A stretch of DNA of 56,248 nucleotides from Cognatishimia sp. F0-27 (GCF_020667845.1 NZ_JAFMPQ010000034.1:1-56248); one strand, 5' to 3'. Shown: positions 9,179-19,783, numbered from the stretch's first letter. Notes: generated by a model not told the origin, from the sequence alone. Made by a program: numbers and translations.

Positions 9179-9856
9179 TCAGGCTGCGCGCCCGGCGCGG
9201 CCATCAAGGAGCCCGGGATCGAGCGCATCCACCACCGCCTCGACACCGGGAGAATCGCGCCCCTGCGCCTCCAGACCGGGACAGGCGATCGTCGGGATGC
9301 CCGCGGCCACAGCTGCCTGCGCGCTTTCCGGTGTATCTTCGATGGCCAGGACGCTCTTGGGGTCGAGGCCGAGCGCCGCAAGCGCATGCACATAGATCGC
9401 CGGGTCGGGCTTGCCCGCGGGCACCAGCCCGCCATGGGTCACAAGCGCGAACCGGTCGCGTGCAACACAGCCCTCCAACCCCCGAAGGATAAGATCAACC
9501 GTGTCCTCGCCCGTCGCGGTCACAAACCCCACCTTGATTCCCCGCTCTCTGGCTGTCTCGATCAAGGCAACGACACCGGGGCGCGCCGCGATCCCTTCCT
9601 CTTCGACCAGCGCCCGGAAATGCGCAACCTTGCGGGCATGCAGCGCGTCGGCATCGACGCTCTCGCCGCGCTCCTTGGCAAACCGCGCAATCCGTGCCCG
9701 GCCGCCGGGCGCGCGCAGCATGTCGCGGTAGGCGCCCGGGTCCCACCGCCAGCCGAGACCGGCTTCCTCGAAGGCGGCATTGAAGGCGCGGCGTTGCATG
9801 TCAGAGGTCTCGGCAAGCGTGCCGATCGCTCCGAAGAAGACGGCTGAGGGGGTCAT
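9179..9856 (-). CDS. HAD-superfamily protein lacking the nucleophilic aspartate
   Basis: The 225-residue protein aligns with beta-phosphoglucomutase/phosphoglycolate-phosphatase-like HAD proteins. Motif II is FVTATG, motif III AGKPDPAIY and motif IV AIEDTPES, all intact, and the cap domain is at about residues 18-85. Motif I, normally FDxDGT with two aspartates, reads VFFGAIGTLAET, so both aspartates are replaced (G and I). Phosphatase chemistry through the usual aspartyl-phosphate is therefore unlikely. It may be a binding or regulatory protein, or use altered chemistry. AGGAGAG precedes ATG 9856. It is divergent from carB, with 234 bp between. Confidence 0.85.
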   Translation of the reverse strand: MTPSAVFFGAIGTLAETSDMQRRAFNAAFEEAGLGWRWDPGAYRDMLRAPGGRARIARFAKERGESVDADALHARKVAHFRALVEEEGIAARPGVVALIETARERGIKVGFVTATGEDTVDLILRGLEGCVARDRFALVTHGGLVPAGKPDPAIYVHALAALGLDPKSVLAIEDTPESAQAAVAAGIPTIACPGLEAQGRDSPGVEAVVDALDPGLLDGRAGRAA

Positions 9857-9994
9857 CTGTGGCTCTCCTGGAATGACGTCGGTTCCGGGATAACGCGGGC
9901 CCGGCAAAATGGTTCAGCCGCCGGCGCGATTTCCGGCCTTCCCGTGGACCCCGCCCACCGGATGCACAAAGCGACAATCGCCGTGCGAAGCCCC

Positions 9995-10022
9995 TTGAAC
10001 GTCAGTCGCGCATGTCTATAAC
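9995..10022 (+). promoter_or_regulatory. Candidate sigma-70 promoter for carB
   Basis: TTGAAC at 9995-10000 and TATAAC at 10017-10022 are separated by 16 bp. They match the -35 and -10 consensus at 4 and 5 of 6 positions. Transcription would start near 10029, about 60 nt before the carB ATG. No experimental support. Confidence 0.5.
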
Positions 10023-10090
10023 CCGCAACAATTTGCGGCTGGGGCGTGTCCCGCTGTAATCGCTGCTTTGCCGAGGTAAAGGATACCCCC

Positions 10091-13000
10091 ATGCCCAAGC
10101 GTACCGATCTCAAATCCATCATGATCATCGGCGCAGGGCCGATTGTGATCGGGCAGGCCTGCGAATTCGACTATTCCGGCGCCCAGGCCTGCAAGGCGCT
10201 GCGCGAGGAAGGGTATCGGGTTATCCTCGTCAACTCCAACCCGGCGACGATCATGACGGACCCGGGGCTGGCGGACGCCACCTATATCGAACCCATCACC
10301 CCCGAGGTTGTCGCCAAGATCATCGAGAAGGAACGTCCCGACGCGCTCCTGCCCACGATGGGCGGCCAGACCGGGCTCAACACCTCGCTTGCGCTTGAGG
10401 AAATGGGTGTGCTGGAGAAATTCGGCGTCGAGATGATCGGGGCCAAGCGCGAGGCCATCGAGATGGCCGAAGACCGCAAGCTCTTCCGCGAGGCGATGGA
10501 ACGGATCGGTCTGGAAAACCCCAAGGCCACCATCGTCACCGCGCCCAAGGATGCCAAGGGCAAGTTCGACCTTGAGGCCGGCGTCGCCATCGCGCTGGAA
10601 ACGCTGGATTATGTGGGGCTTCCGGCGATCATCCGCCCGGCCTTTACCCTTGGCGGCACCGGAGGCGGCGTGGCCTATAACCGCGAAGACTACATCCATT
10701 TCTGCCGCTCCGGCATGGATGCCTCACCGGTCGGGCAAATCCTCGTCGACGAGTCGCTGCTGGGTTGGAAAGAATATGAAATGGAGGTTGTCCGCGACAA
10801 GGCCGACAACGCGATTATCGTCTGCTCCATCGAAAACGTCGATCCGATGGGCGTGCATACCGGCGACAGCATCACCGTCGCACCCGCGCTCACGCTGACC
10901 GACAAGGAATACCAGATGATGCGAGGCGCCTCGATTGCGGTGCTGCGCGAGATCGGCGTCGAAACCGGCGGCTCCAACGTGCAATGGGCGGTGAACCCCG
11001 ACAATGGCCGCATGGTTGTGATCGAGATGAACCCGCGCGTGTCGCGCTCCTCTGCGCTGGCCTCCAAGGCCACCGGTTTTCCGATCGCCAAGATCGCCGC
11101 GAAGCTCGCGGTGGGCTTCACGCTCGACGAGCTCGACAACGACATCACCGGCGTGACCCCGGCGAGCTTCGAGCCCTCCATCGACTATGTCGTGACCAAG
11201 ATCCCGCGCTTTGCCTTCGAGAAATTCCCCGGCTCCGAACCGTATCTGACCACCGCGATGAAATCCGTGGGCGAGGCCATGGCCATCGGGCGGACGATTC
11301 ACGAATCGATGCAGAAGGCGCTGGCCTCGATGGAAACCGGCCTGACCGGCTTTGACGATGTCGAAATCCCTGGCGCGCCGGAGAAATCCGCCATCATCAA
11401 GGCCATCGGTCAACAGACACCGGACCGTCTGCGCACCATCGCGCAGGCGATGCGCCACGGTCTCAGCGATGACGAGATCCATGGCGTCACGATGTTCGAC
11501 CCGTGGTTCCTCGCCCGCATCCGCGAGATTGTGGATGTCGAGGCGCGGATCAAGGCCGACGGTTTGCCCGGCGATGCCGCCGGATTGCGCGATCTCAAGA
11601 TGATGGGCTTTACCGATGCGCGGCTGGCGACCCTGACCGGCCAGACCGAGAAAGCCGTGCGCGACGCACGCCTCGGGCAGGGCGTGGCCGCCGTGTTCAA
11701 GCGCATCGACACCTGCGCGGCCGAGTTCGAGGCGCAGACACCTTACATGTATTCCACCTATGAGGCCCCGATGATGGGCGAGGTCGAATGCGAAGCGCGG
11801 CCCTCAAAGCGCGACAAGATCGTCATTCTGGGCGGCGGCCCGAACCGGATCGGCCAGGGGATCGAGTTCGACTATTGCTGCTGTCACGCCTGTTTCGCGC
11901 TGACCGCGGCGGGCTACGAAACGATCATGGTCAATTGCAACCCCGAGACGGTTTCCACCGATTACGACACGTCCGACCGGCTCTATTTCGAGCCGCTCAC
12001 CTTCGAGCATGTGATGGAGATCCTGCGTGTCGAACAGCAGAACGGCACCCTGAAGGGCGTGATTGTGCAGTTTGGTGGCCAGACGCCGCTCAAGCTCGCC
12101 AATGCGCTCGAAGAAGAGGGAATCCCGATTCTCGGCACCTCGCCCGATGCGATCGACCTTGCCGAGGACCGCGAACGGTTTCAGGCGCTGGTCGAAAAGC
12201 TCGGTCTCAAACAACCGAAAAACGGAATCGCCTCGACCGACGAACAGGCGCTCGCCATCGCCGAAGAGATCGGCTTCCCGCTGGTGATCCGCCCGTCCTA
12301 CGTGCTGGGCGGACGCGCGATGGAAATCGTGCGCGACATGGATCAGCTGCGCCGCTACATCTCGCAGGCCGTGGTGGTGTCCGGCGACAGCCCGGTGCTG
12401 CTCGACAGCTATCTTTCCGGCGCGGTGGAGCTTGACGTGGACGCGCTGTGCGATGGCGAGGCGGTGCATGTGGCGGGCATCATGCAGCATATCGAGGAGG
12501 CCGGCGTGCATTCGGGCGACAGCGCCTGCTCGCTCCCGCCCTACTCGCTCTCGAAAGAGGTGCTGGCCGAAATCGAGCGGCAGGCCCATGCGCTGGCGCG
12601 CGCGCTCGGCGTGGTCGGGTTGATGAATGTCCAATTCGCGATCAAGGATGGCGAGATCTACCTCATCGAGGTGAACCCGCGTGCATCCCGCACCGTGCCC
12701 TTCGTTGCCAAGGCCACCGACAGCGCCATCGCCTCCATCGCCGCGCGGATCATGGCGGGCGAGCCGCTTTCCAACTTCCCGCTGCGCGATCCCTACCCGT
12801 CCGATGCCGGGTATGACACCACGCTGCCGCTTGCCGATCCGATGACGCTGGCGGACCCGAACATGCCGTGGTTCTCCGTGAAGGAGGCCGTGTTGCCCTT
12901 CGCACGCTTCCCCGGCGTGGACACGTTGCTTGGCCCGGAAATGCGATCCACCGGCGAAGTCATGGGCTGGGATCGGTCTTTCCCGCGTGCTTTCCTCAAG

Positions 13001-13423
13001 GCGCAGATGGGGGCCGGCACGGTGCTGCCCACCGAAGGGGCCGTGTTCTTCTCGATCAAGGATGACGACAAAACCCCCCAGCTTGTCGAAACGGCACGCA
13101 CATTGACCGATCTGGGCTTTTCCATTGTTGCCACGGGCGGAACAGCCGCGTTCCTGTCCGATCACGGGCTGGAAACCACCGTGGTCAAGAAGGTCTATGA
13201 GGGCCGCCCCAACGTGGTCGACCTGATGAAGGACGGCGGCATCGCACTGGTGATGAACACCACCGAGGGCGCCGCCGCGGTGACCGACAGCCAGGAGATC
13301 CGCTCCGTCGCGCTCTATGACAAGATCCCCTACTTCACGACTGCCGCCGGAGCGCATGCCGCCGCTCTTGCCATGAAAGAACGCGAAGATGGCGATCTGG
13401 TGGTCAAGTCGCTGCAAGGCTGA
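10091..13423 (+). CDS. carB: Carbamoyl-phosphate synthase large subunit
   Basis: The 1110-residue enzyme makes carbamoyl phosphate from bicarbonate, ATP and ammonia channelled from CarA, feeding pyrimidine and arginine synthesis. Two homologous ATP-grasp synthetase halves are visible. The first starts at [20 protein letters not shown], with GGTGGG and [12 protein letters not shown]. The second starts at [20 protein letters not shown], with [12 protein letters not shown]. The C-terminal 150 residues are the MGS-like allosteric domain ([10 protein letters not shown]). Length is slightly above the E. coli protein because of a longer central linker. ATG 10091 follows a purine-rich GAGGTAAAGG. carA is not in the window. 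Confidence 0.97.
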   Translation: MPKRTDLKSIMIIGAGPIVIGQACEFDYSGAQACKALREEGYRVILVNSNPATIMTDPGLADATYIEPITPEVVAKIIEKERPDALLPTMGGQTGLNTSLALEEMGVLEKFGVEMIGAKREAIEMAEDRKLFREAMERIGLENPKATIVTAPKDAKGKFDLEAGVAIALETLDYVGLPAIIRPAFTLGGTGGGVAYNREDYIHFCRSGMDASPVGQILVDESLLGWKEYEMEVVRDKADNAIIVCSIENVDPMGVHTGDSITVAPALTLTDKEYQMMRGASIAVLREIGVETGGSNVQWAVNPDNGRMVVIEMNPRVSRSSALASKATGFPIAKIAAKLAVGFTLDELDNDITGVTPASFEPSIDYVVTKIPRFAFEKFPGSEPYLTTAMKSVGEAMAIGRTIHESMQKALASMETGLTGFDDVEIPGAPEKSAIIKAIGQQTPDRLRTIAQAMRHGLSDDEIHGVTMFDPWFLARIREIVDVEARIKADGLPGDAAGLRDLKMMGFTDARLATLTGQTEKAVRDARLGQGVAAVFKRIDTCAAEFEAQTPYMYSTYEAPMMGEVECEARPSKRDKIVILGGGPNRIGQGIEFDYCCCHACFALTAAGYETIMVNCNPETVSTDYDTSDRLYFEPLTFEHVMEILRVEQQNGTLKGVIVQFGGQTPLKLANALEEEGIPILGTSPDAIDLAEDRERFQALVEKLGLKQPKNGIASTDEQALAIAEEIGFPLVIRPSYVLGGRAMEIVRDMDQLRRYISQAVVVSGDSPVLLDSYLSGAVELDVDALCDGEAVHVAGIMQHIEEAGVHSGDSACSLPPYSLSKEVLAEIERQAHALARALGVVGLMNVQFAIKDGEIYLIEVNPRASRTVPFVAKATDSAIASIAARIMAGEPLSNFPLRDPYPSDAGYDTTLPLADPMTLADPNMPWFSVKEAVLPFARFPGVDTLLGPEMRSTGEVMGWDRSFPRAFLKAQMGAGTVLPTEGAVFFSIKDDDKTPQLVETARTLTDLGFSIVATGGTAAFLSDHGLETTVVKKVYEGRPNVVDLMKDGGIALVMNTTEGAAAVTDSQEIRSVALYDKIPYFTTAAGAHAAALAMKEREDGDLVVKSLQG

Positions 13424-13453
13424 TGGTCGCAGGCCGCTGACCCTCGCGCGAAA

Positions 13454-13475
13454 CCCGGCCACTGGCCGGGATTTC
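13454..13475 (+). terminator. Terminator-like hairpin after carB
   Basis: CCCGGCC-ACT-GGCCGGG (13454-13470) forms a perfect 7-bp GC stem with a 3-nt loop, followed by ATTTCT. It begins 31 bp after the carB stop codon. Confidence 0.6.
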
Positions 13476-14626
13476 TGCATCCCCGGTGCGGCTCGGATCG
13501 GAACCCGCGCCCGCGCGTGCCGCCGCGTGTTTCCCGGCGTCGCAATCCCGGCCGCCCTCTGGGCCATACGGTCACACCCCGACAAATGCTGTGCCGCCGA
13601 ACCGATGCTTTTCCCGATCTGGAATGCCCCAGGCTCGGGTCCGTCGCGGCTTGGCATTGACCGTGGCCGGCCAAGACCTTGCGCATCGCGCTACCCCGGT
13701 CATCGGTCACCGCATGGATCGAACGTGCAGAAGCCATGCCTTGGGCCAACCGTCGGATCCTCATATCCGGCAGCGCAGGGTGAACAGCCTGAGCGCCGCA
13801 CCGGCACGATCAGCACATGAAGCAAGTGATCTCGTTCACACGGCCCCGACCACCACCGATCCGATCGAGCCCCCATGAAACGCCGGATCATGCGTTCGAA
13901 TACCGTTCGAAGCGGCAAGGCCATGACCTCCGCAACACCCCCAAACCACGCAGAACAGGTCCCCGATCAAACAAGCCTTAGCCCGCAACTGCGCCGCAAT
14001 CAGAGTTGAAGCGACTCGCATAAGCACCAGCGTCAGATGCGCCACGACCCACACCGGCTTTCCAATCCGACCAACCAGCGCTCCAACCGGCCCCGCCATC
14101 GGATCAGCGAGGGTCCGATGCGGCTCTTTCGTCAGATGCGCCACGACCCACACCGGTTTTCCAATCCGACCAACCGACGCTCCAACCGGCCTCGCCATCA
14201 GATCAGCGAGGGCCCGATACGGTCCTGTCGTCAGATGCGCCACGACCCAGACCGGTTTTCCAATCTAGCCAACCAGCGCTCCAACCGGCTCCGCAATCGG
14301 ATCAGCGCGGTCCGATACGGCCCGGTCGTCCGATGCGCCACGACCCACATCGGTTTTCCAATCCGACCAACCAGCGCTCCAACCGGCCCCGCCATCGGAT
14401 CAGCGAGGGTCCGAAGCGGCCCCTCTATCGGTTCACCCGACGCCAGAAAACGGCCCTGCCATCAAATCAGCCAAGCCCGGCAACGGTCCCCTGATCGCCC
14501 CTGGACCCCATCGGCCGGACCGCACACACCGAGACGTTCCGTCAGCCCACAGAGAAAATTCACACCGCAAAAAGAGACACGGGCGACACTGGCGACACGT
14601 CCGCAAACAAGACCCAGTGTTCCAGT
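13476..14626. other. Noncoding region of 1150 bp with a tandem array
   Basis: I find no gene here. The longest frames run through a 99-bp tandem array on both strands and are translations of repeat sequence without credible ribosome-binding sites or hydrophobic cores. I looked for tRNA genes around the GTTCGAATACC word near 13892 but could not build a cloverleaf. The stretch 13476-14031 has ordinary composition without recognisable features, and 14426-14626 likewise. Confidence 0.55.
14032..14425. repeat. 99-bp tandem repeat, four copies
   Basis: The marker GTCAGATGCGCCACGACC occurs at 14032, 14131 and 14230, and as GTCCGATGCG at 14328. Spacing is 99, 99 and 98 bp; the third unit has lost one base. 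Units also share TTTTCCAATCCGACCAACC and GATCAGCGAGGG. The 99-bp period is a multiple of three, so open frames persist on both strands, but the 1-bp deletion breaks the plus-strand frame. Confidence 0.9.
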
Positions 14627-15400
14627 TCAGAAGCGCAGGTTAAACGTCCGGATTATCTGGATGCCCACGCTGCCCTGGTCGCGGCTGCCGGCATCTACGA
14701 TGGGGGAGTCCGCTGCCGATCCGGTCAGCCGGTCGTATCCCAAAGTGCCTTCCACCGCCCAGACGTCTGACATGTCATAGCGCATGGACATCTCAAGCCC
14801 ATAGGACCGCAAACCGCCTTCGGCGTCGTACTGGCGCAGCGTCGCGCCCGCAGGCACGGAAAAATACGTGTCCATATAAGCATCGTCGGCCCAGGACATG
14901 CGCGGACCAAACCGCAGCTCGGTCCGGGTGCCCGGTGTCATGATGACATCCGCCCCAAAATCCATCACCAGCCCGTCATGGCCCGTCACGCCCTTGCGCA
15001 GGGCCGCAAAAGCCTCCGCCCCGTCCCAGCGATAGGAGACTTTGGCACCCAGTTCAAACGCCAGATCCACATCGTCGATTCCCGTCAGGGCCTTATCATC
15101 GTCGGCGGTCCGTTCGGAAAGCACCCGAAAGGAGGGTGCAAAACCGAAGCCCAGATCGTCACCCGGTTCGATACTGATCGCGCCAAGCGACAAGGCCTCG
15201 AGCCCCCCGCCAAACGACGGGCTCGTCTGATAGGTGTCGGACCCCTCATAGGTCGGGGCAACCCGCGCACCAAGGCCCAGTTCGAAAGACAGGCTGCGCT
15301 CCTCGGCGCTCGCGGATCCCCCAAGCGTGACCGAAATCATCGTGGCAAGCACAAGAAGTGCCACAAACCTGTGCAGAATGCTGTGCCCGGAGGTGCTCAT
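14627..15400 (-). CDS. MipA/OmpV family outer-membrane protein
   Basis: This 257-residue protein has a Sec signal peptide (hydrophobic core FVALLVLATMISVTLGG, probable cleavage after SASA at about residue 32). A mature region follows with alternating hydrophobic beta strands ending in an aromatic C-terminal residue (RTFNLRF), typical of outer-membrane barrels. The GLGARVAPTYEGSDTYQTSP opening is the MipA/OmpV family signature. In E. coli MipA bridges lytic transglycosylase and PBP1b; most homologues are uncharacterised. I start at ATG 15400 because the signal peptide then has a normal length. It is divergent from gpmI, with a 15-bp palindrome 53 bp upstream. Confidence 0.85.
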   Translation of the reverse strand: MSTSGHSILHRFVALLVLATMISVTLGGSASAEERSLSFELGLGARVAPTYEGSDTYQTSPSFGGGLEALSLGAISIEPGDDLGFGFAPSFRVLSERTADDDKALTGIDDVDLAFELGAKVSYRWDGAEAFAALRKGVTGHDGLVMDFGADVIMTPGTRTELRFGPRMSWADDAYMDTYFSVPAGATLRQYDAEGGLRSYGLEMSMRYDMSDVWAVEGTLGYDRLTGSAADSPIVDAGSRDQGSVGIQIIRTFNLRF

Positions 15401-15452
15401 CTCGATCCGTTCGCCTTGGCTATGACCTGTGCTACAGGCCTTGACTGAAGAA

Positions 15453-15467
15453 ACCATGAATCATGGT
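15453..15467. promoter_or_regulatory. 15-bp palindrome, possible operator
   Basis: ACCATGA-A-TCATGGT is a perfect inverted repeat with 7-bp arms and a single central base. It is centred about 60 bp upstream of the MipA-like start codon in the MipA/gpmI divergent region. Size and position suit a dimeric repressor site; the regulator is unknown. Confidence 0.45.
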
Positions 15468-15668
15468 CTGCATGGAAATAAATAGAGCGATTCCCGACTG
15501 TGCACACGGCAAATCTGCGTGAACGTCGGAAACCGCGCCGATCTGCAACACTCCCGGGTTCCGGGCGCCCTTCCGCGCGGCACGTCACGCCGCAAACGCG
15601 CTGTGAAGACCCCTCCACATCCCGCCGATGCCCTGTTACACCGCTCGCAACCGCAGGAGGCCAAACCG

Positions 15669-17183
15669 ATGTCCAAACCCGTGATCCTGACCATTCTTGA
15701 CGGCTGGGGGCTGCGCGATGACCCCACGGCAAACGCACCCAAGCTCGCCCGCACCCCGACGATGGACAGGCTCTTTGCCACCTGCCCGCACGCGACGCTG
15801 ATCACCCATGGCCCCGATGTCGGCCTGCCCAGCGGCCAGATGGGCAATTCCGAAGTCGGACACACCAATATCGGCGCCGGTCGCGTGGTGGCGATGGATC
15901 TCGGTCAGATCGACCTCTCCATCGAAGATGCGAGCTTCTTCGAAAACGACGCCATTCTCGGCTTTGCAAAGACCCTTCGTGAAACCGGTGGCACCGCGCA
16001 TCTCATGGGTGTCGTCTCCGATGGCGGCGTGCATGGCCACACCAGCCACATCAAGGCCGCCGCCTCGATGATCGCAGATCAGGGCGTGCCGGTGCGGCTG
16101 CATGCGGTGACCGATGGGCGCGATGTCGCCCCGAAATCCGCGGATCGGTTCATGGCCGATCTTCAGGCGTGGATCGATGCACGCGAGGGCATCGAGATCG
16201 CGACCGTGACAGGGCGCTATTTTGCCATGGATCGGGACAACCGCTGGGACCGCGTGGAGAAGGCCTACCGGGCCATGATCGACGGTCAGGGAGCGAGTGC
16301 GACCTCCGCCGCAGAGGCCATCGACGCAAGCTATGCCGCTGACAAAACGGATGAATTCCTACCCGCAACCGTCATCGGATCGTATTCCGGCATTGCGGAG
16401 GGCGACGGCTTCTTCTGCCTGAATTTCCGTGCGGATCGCGCCCGCGAGATCCTCGCCGCCATCGGGTCGGACGATTTCGACGGTTTCACCCGCGACAAGC
16501 CGCCCTTCGCTGCGCTGCTCGGGATGGTGTCCTACTCCGATGCGCATGACGGCTTCATGCAGACAGCCTTCCCCAAGCGCGACATTCGCAACACGCTCGG
16601 CGAATGGGTGTCCAAGCAGGGGCTGCGCCAGTTTCGCCTCGCCGAAACGGAGAAATACCCGCATGTGACCTTCTTCCTGAATGGCGGTGTCGAAATCCCC
16701 GCGAACGGCGAAGACCGCTTCATGCCCAAATCGCCCAACGTGGCGACCTATGACGCACAGCCCGAGATGTCCGCGCCGGAAGTGACAGAGCACTTCGTTG
16801 CCGCGATCCGCGAAGGCTATGACCTGATCGTGGTGAATTATGCCAACCCGGACATGGTCGGGCATACGGGCGATCTGGATGCCGCCATTGCGGCCTGCGA
16901 AGCGGTGGATGCCGGTCTCGCCAAGGTTCTCGAAGCGCTCGAAGGCACGGATGGCGCCATGCTTGTCATCGCCGATCATGGCAATTGCGAAACCATGGTC
17001 GATCCCGAAACCGGCGGGCCGCATACCGCCCATACGACCAATCTCGTGCCGGTGATCCTCTGGGGCGGGCCGGAGGGCGGCACGCTGCGCGACGGTCGGC
17101 TGGCGGATGTGGCGCCGACGCTGCTCGACGTGATGGGGCTCGACCAGCCCGAGGAAATGACCGGACGGAGCCTGCTGGCGTGA
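15669..17183 (+). CDS. gpmI: 2,3-bisphosphoglycerate-independent phosphoglycerate mutase
   Basis: The 504-residue alkaline-phosphatase-fold enzyme converts 3-phosphoglycerate to 2-phosphoglycerate in glycolysis and gluconeogenesis, using two Mn ions. It opens MSKPVILTILDGWG, where D11 is a metal ligand. The phosphoserine nucleophile is S61 in GQMGNSEVGHTN. Substrate-binding segments GRYFAMDRDNRW and FCLNFRADRARE are present, and the C-terminal metal site is ADHGNCE...PHTAHT. CAGGAGG precedes ATG 15669, which sets the start. It is the first gene of the gpmI-envC-ctpA group common in alphaproteobacteria and overlaps the next gene by 4 bp. Confidence 0.97.
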   Translation: MSKPVILTILDGWGLRDDPTANAPKLARTPTMDRLFATCPHATLITHGPDVGLPSGQMGNSEVGHTNIGAGRVVAMDLGQIDLSIEDASFFENDAILGFAKTLRETGGTAHLMGVVSDGGVHGHTSHIKAAASMIADQGVPVRLHAVTDGRDVAPKSADRFMADLQAWIDAREGIEIATVTGRYFAMDRDNRWDRVEKAYRAMIDGQGASATSAAEAIDASYAADKTDEFLPATVIGSYSGIAEGDGFFCLNFRADRAREILAAIGSDDFDGFTRDKPPFAALLGMVSYSDAHDGFMQTAFPKRDIRNTLGEWVSKQGLRQFRLAETEKYPHVTFFLNGGVEIPANGEDRFMPKSPNVATYDAQPEMSAPEVTEHFVAAIREGYDLIVVNYANPDMVGHTGDLDAAIAACEAVDAGLAKVLEALEGTDGAMLVIADHGNCETMVDPETGGPHTAHTTNLVPVILWGGPEGGTLRDGRLADVAPTLLDVMGLDQPEEMTGRSLLA

Positions 17184-18304
17184 AACGCCTTGCGCTGACA
17201 CTTGCGCTTTGTGCCGCGCCCGTGTTGGCCGGGGCGCAAAACGCCGGCGCCGATGCCCGTGCCGCGCTTGCCGCGCTCGAAGCCGCCGCGGTTCAACTTG
17301 ACGCCGCCGAAGGCGCCCGCGACCGCGTTGCCGCCCTGACGAGCACGGTCAGCGCCTTCGAAGACGGGCTCGCGGCCATGCGGGACGGCCTGCGCCGCGC
17401 CGCGATCCGGGAAACCGAGCTGACGCGCCGCCTGGCCGCACAGGATGCGGAGATCGCGCAGCTGCTCGGGGTGCTTTCCGCGCTCGGCCCCGAGGTCCGG
17501 CCACAAAGCTTCCTGCATCCCGACGGGCCGCTTGGCGCGGCGCGCTCCGGCATGCTGGTCGCCGCCCTGACACCCGCGCTCAACGCCGCGGCCGACGCGC
17601 TCCGGGCCGACCTTGAGGAGGTCACCGCGCTGCGCCGCCTGCAACAGAGTGCCGCCGATACGCTTGTTGCCGGTCTCGCCGATCTTCAGGCCGCGCGGAC
17701 CGCGCTGAGCCAGGCCGTAGCGGACCGTGTGCCACTGCCGCGCCGCTTTACCGAAGACCCGGTGCGCACCGCGATCCTGATCACCGCCGCCGAAACCCTC
17801 GACGCTTTCGCCTCCGGTCTCAGCCAGATCGCGGAAGATGAGCGCCCCCAGGGCCTGCCCCGCATCGCGGACCGCAAGGGCGCGCTGCCGCTGCCGGTCC
17901 GAGGCACGATCCTGCGCCGCCCCGGCGAGGCCGACGCCGCCGGCGTCACCCGGCCGGGCCTTGTTCTGGCCACCCAGCCACAGGCGCTCGTGACCACGCC
18001 CACCGCCGCCACCGTGCGCTATACCGGGCCGCTTCTGGATTACGGTCTGGTGATGATCCTCGAGCCGCAAGCCGATCTGTTGTTCGTGCTCGCCGGTCTC
18101 GACCAGACCTTCGCACGCACCGGCGAAGTGGTCGGCGCGGGCGATCCGGTCGGTCTCATGGGCGGCACCGTGCTCTCCGCGGCTGATATCCCTTCACCTT
18201 CCGGTGAAAACACTGGCGCGCAACGGTCGGAAACGCTCTATATAGAGGTCAGGGAAGACAACAGGCCGGTGAGCCCGCTGACATGGTTTGACCTCGGCCG
18301 CTGA
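17180..18304 (+). CDS. Murein hydrolase activator EnvC-like protein
   Basis: The 374-residue product starts with GTG (GTGA overlap with the gpmI stop) and has a Sec signal peptide ending near ALCAAPVLAGA. Residues 30-230 are Ala/Arg/Glu/Leu-rich and predicted coiled coil. The C-terminal 120 residues form a LytM/M23-like domain (LPLPVRGTILRRPG...LYIEVREDNRPVSPLTWF). The zinc-binding histidines of active M23 peptidases are missing, as in E. coli EnvC, which activates amidases AmiA/AmiB during cell separation instead of cutting peptidoglycan itself. The synteny gpmI-envC-ctpA supports the call. Confidence 0.88.
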   Translation: MKRLALTLALCAAPVLAGAQNAGADARAALAALEAAAVQLDAAEGARDRVAALTSTVSAFEDGLAAMRDGLRRAAIRETELTRRLAAQDAEIAQLLGVLSALGPEVRPQSFLHPDGPLGAARSGMLVAALTPALNAAADALRADLEEVTALRRLQQSAADTLVAGLADLQAARTALSQAVADRVPLPRRFTEDPVRTAILITAAETLDAFASGLSQIAEDERPQGLPRIADRKGALPLPVRGTILRRPGEADAAGVTRPGLVLATQPQALVTTPTAATVRYTGPLLDYGLVMILEPQADLLFVLAGLDQTFARTGEVVGAGDPVGLMGGTVLSAADIPSPSGENTGAQRSETLYIEVREDNRPVSPLTWFDLGR

Positions 18305-18442
18305 ACCCGGCACCGTGCCCCGCAACGGCCACGCAAAGCTGGCCCGCGCCGCAGCAGACACACCCCGCCGGGAAGGCGGCCCGAAAGACAACAGGCAGCC
18401 GGGCGCAGATCGCCCGGTTCAGGACGACGACAAAGGACGACA

Positions 18443-19783
18443 ATGATGAAGAAACTCGTGATGGCCGCGGTCGGTGGCACACTCGCTTCCGTGGTCGCGA
18501 CCACGCAATTCGTCGGCCCGCTTCTGGCGCAGGAAAACAATCGCCCATCGAGCGTCTACGAGCAGTTGGACCTGTTCGGCGACATCTTCGAGCGGATCCG
18601 CCAGCAATATGTCGAGGAGGTTGACGAAAGCGACCTTATCGAAGCGGCGATCAACGGCATGCTCACCTCGCTCGATCCGCATTCGAGCTACCTGCCCCCC
18701 GATGACGCCGAAGACATGCGTGTGCAGACCCGGGGCGAGTTCGGTGGCCTCGGCATCGAGGTCAGCCAGGAAGACGGGTTCGTGAAGGTGGTCTCGCCGA
18801 TCGACGGCACCCCCGCCGACGAAGCCGGCATCGAAGCGGGCGACTTCATCACCCATGTGGATGGCGAAAGCGTGCTCGGTCTGACCCTCACCGACGCGGT
18901 GGACCTCATGCGCGGCCCGGTCGGCTCCGAGATCATCATCACCGTGGTGCGCGAAGGCGAAGAAGAGCCGTTCGACGTCTCGATCATCCGCGACACCATC
19001 AAGCTCACCGCCGTGCGCACACGGACCGAGGGCGACAGCGTCGTGCTCCGTGTGACAACCTTCAACGACCAGACTTACCCCAACCTCGCCGAAGGCATTG
19101 CCGAACAGATCGAAGCCCTTGGCGGCATCGAAAACGTCAACGGGTTCGTGCTCGATCTGCGCAACAACCCCGGCGGTCTGCTGACACAGGCGATCCGGGT
19201 GTCGGACGCGTTCCTCGAAAAAGGCGAGATCGTGTCGACACGGGGCCGCGATCCGGCCGATGGCGACCGCTACAACGCCACGCCCGGCGATCTGGCGAGC
19301 GGCAAGCCCGTGGTGGTGCTGATCAATGGCGGCTCGGCCTCGGCCTCCGAAATCGTCGCCGGCGCGCTTCAGGATCACCGCCGCGCGGTGGTGGTCGGCA
19401 CCAAGAGCTTCGGCAAGGGCTCGGTCCAGACGGTCATGCCGCTGCGTGGCGATGGCGCGATGCGCCTGACCACCGCGCGTTACTACACGCCGTCGGGCCG
19501 CTCGATCCAGTCGCTCGGTGTCTCGCCCGATATCGTGGTCGAACAGCCCCGCCGCCGCGACGAGGAGGAGGACGAGGATGAAACCAACATCTTCAACCGC
19601 TCCGAAGCCGACCTGCGCGGCTCTCTCGACAACGATTCGCTGACCGAAGACGAGATCCGCCAGATCGAGGCAGACCGCGAAAAAGCCGAAGCCGCCGCCG
19701 CCCTGCGCGACGAGGACTATCAGCTGGCCTATGCCATCGACATCCTCAAGGGCCTGTCGGCGCTTGGTCCCAACGCGGACTGA
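18443..19783 (+). CDS. ctpA: Carboxy-terminal processing peptidase (S41)
   Basis: The 446-residue exported serine protease has a signal peptide or N-anchor to about residue 30. A PDZ domain covers about 95-175 ([20 protein letters not shown]) and the S41 core about 185-365. The Ser-Lys dyad is S300 in [10 protein letters not shown] and K325 in [10 protein letters not shown], with the 25-residue spacing of the family. A variable acidic segment (EEEDEDE) and a helical tail follow. Such proteases trim C-termini of periplasmic proteins and control peptidoglycan hydrolases, which fits the EnvC neighbour. The start could be ATG 18443 or 18446. Confidence 0.95.
   Translation: MMKKLVMAAVGGTLASVVATTQFVGPLLAQENNRPSSVYEQLDLFGDIFERIRQQYVEEVDESDLIEAAINGMLTSLDPHSSYLPPDDAEDMRVQTRGEFGGLGIEVSQEDGFVKVVSPIDGTPADEAGIEAGDFITHVDGESVLGLTLTDAVDLMRGPVGSEIIITVVREGEEEPFDVSIIRDTIKLTAVRTRTEGDSVVLRVTTFNDQTYPNLAEGIAEQIEALGGIENVNGFVLDLRNNPGGLLTQAIRVSDAFLEKGEIVSTRGRDPADGDRYNATPGDLASGKPVVVLINGGSASASEIVAGALQDHRRAVVVGTKSFGKGSVQTVMPLRGDGAMRLTTARYYTPSGRSIQSLGVSPDIVVEQPRRRDEEEDEDETNIFNRSEADLRGSLDNDSLTEDEIRQIEADREKAEAAAALRDEDYQLAYAIDILKGLSALGPNAD

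Noticed and set aside
11804-13657. A 617-aa minus-strand frame opposite carB
   Set aside because: His/Arg/Gly-rich antisense translation of the CarB second half; no domain and no start signal.
13880-13925. Possible tRNA (GTTCGAATACC, GTTCGAAGC words)
   Set aside because: No acceptor, D or anticodon stems could be paired around the T-loop-like words on either strand.
13836-14243. Minus-strand frame of 135 aa through the 99-bp array, with a GIRTHDP-like end
   Set aside because: It translates repeat units, has no ribosome-binding site, and its C-terminal words resemble those of spurious database ORFs rather than a protein family.
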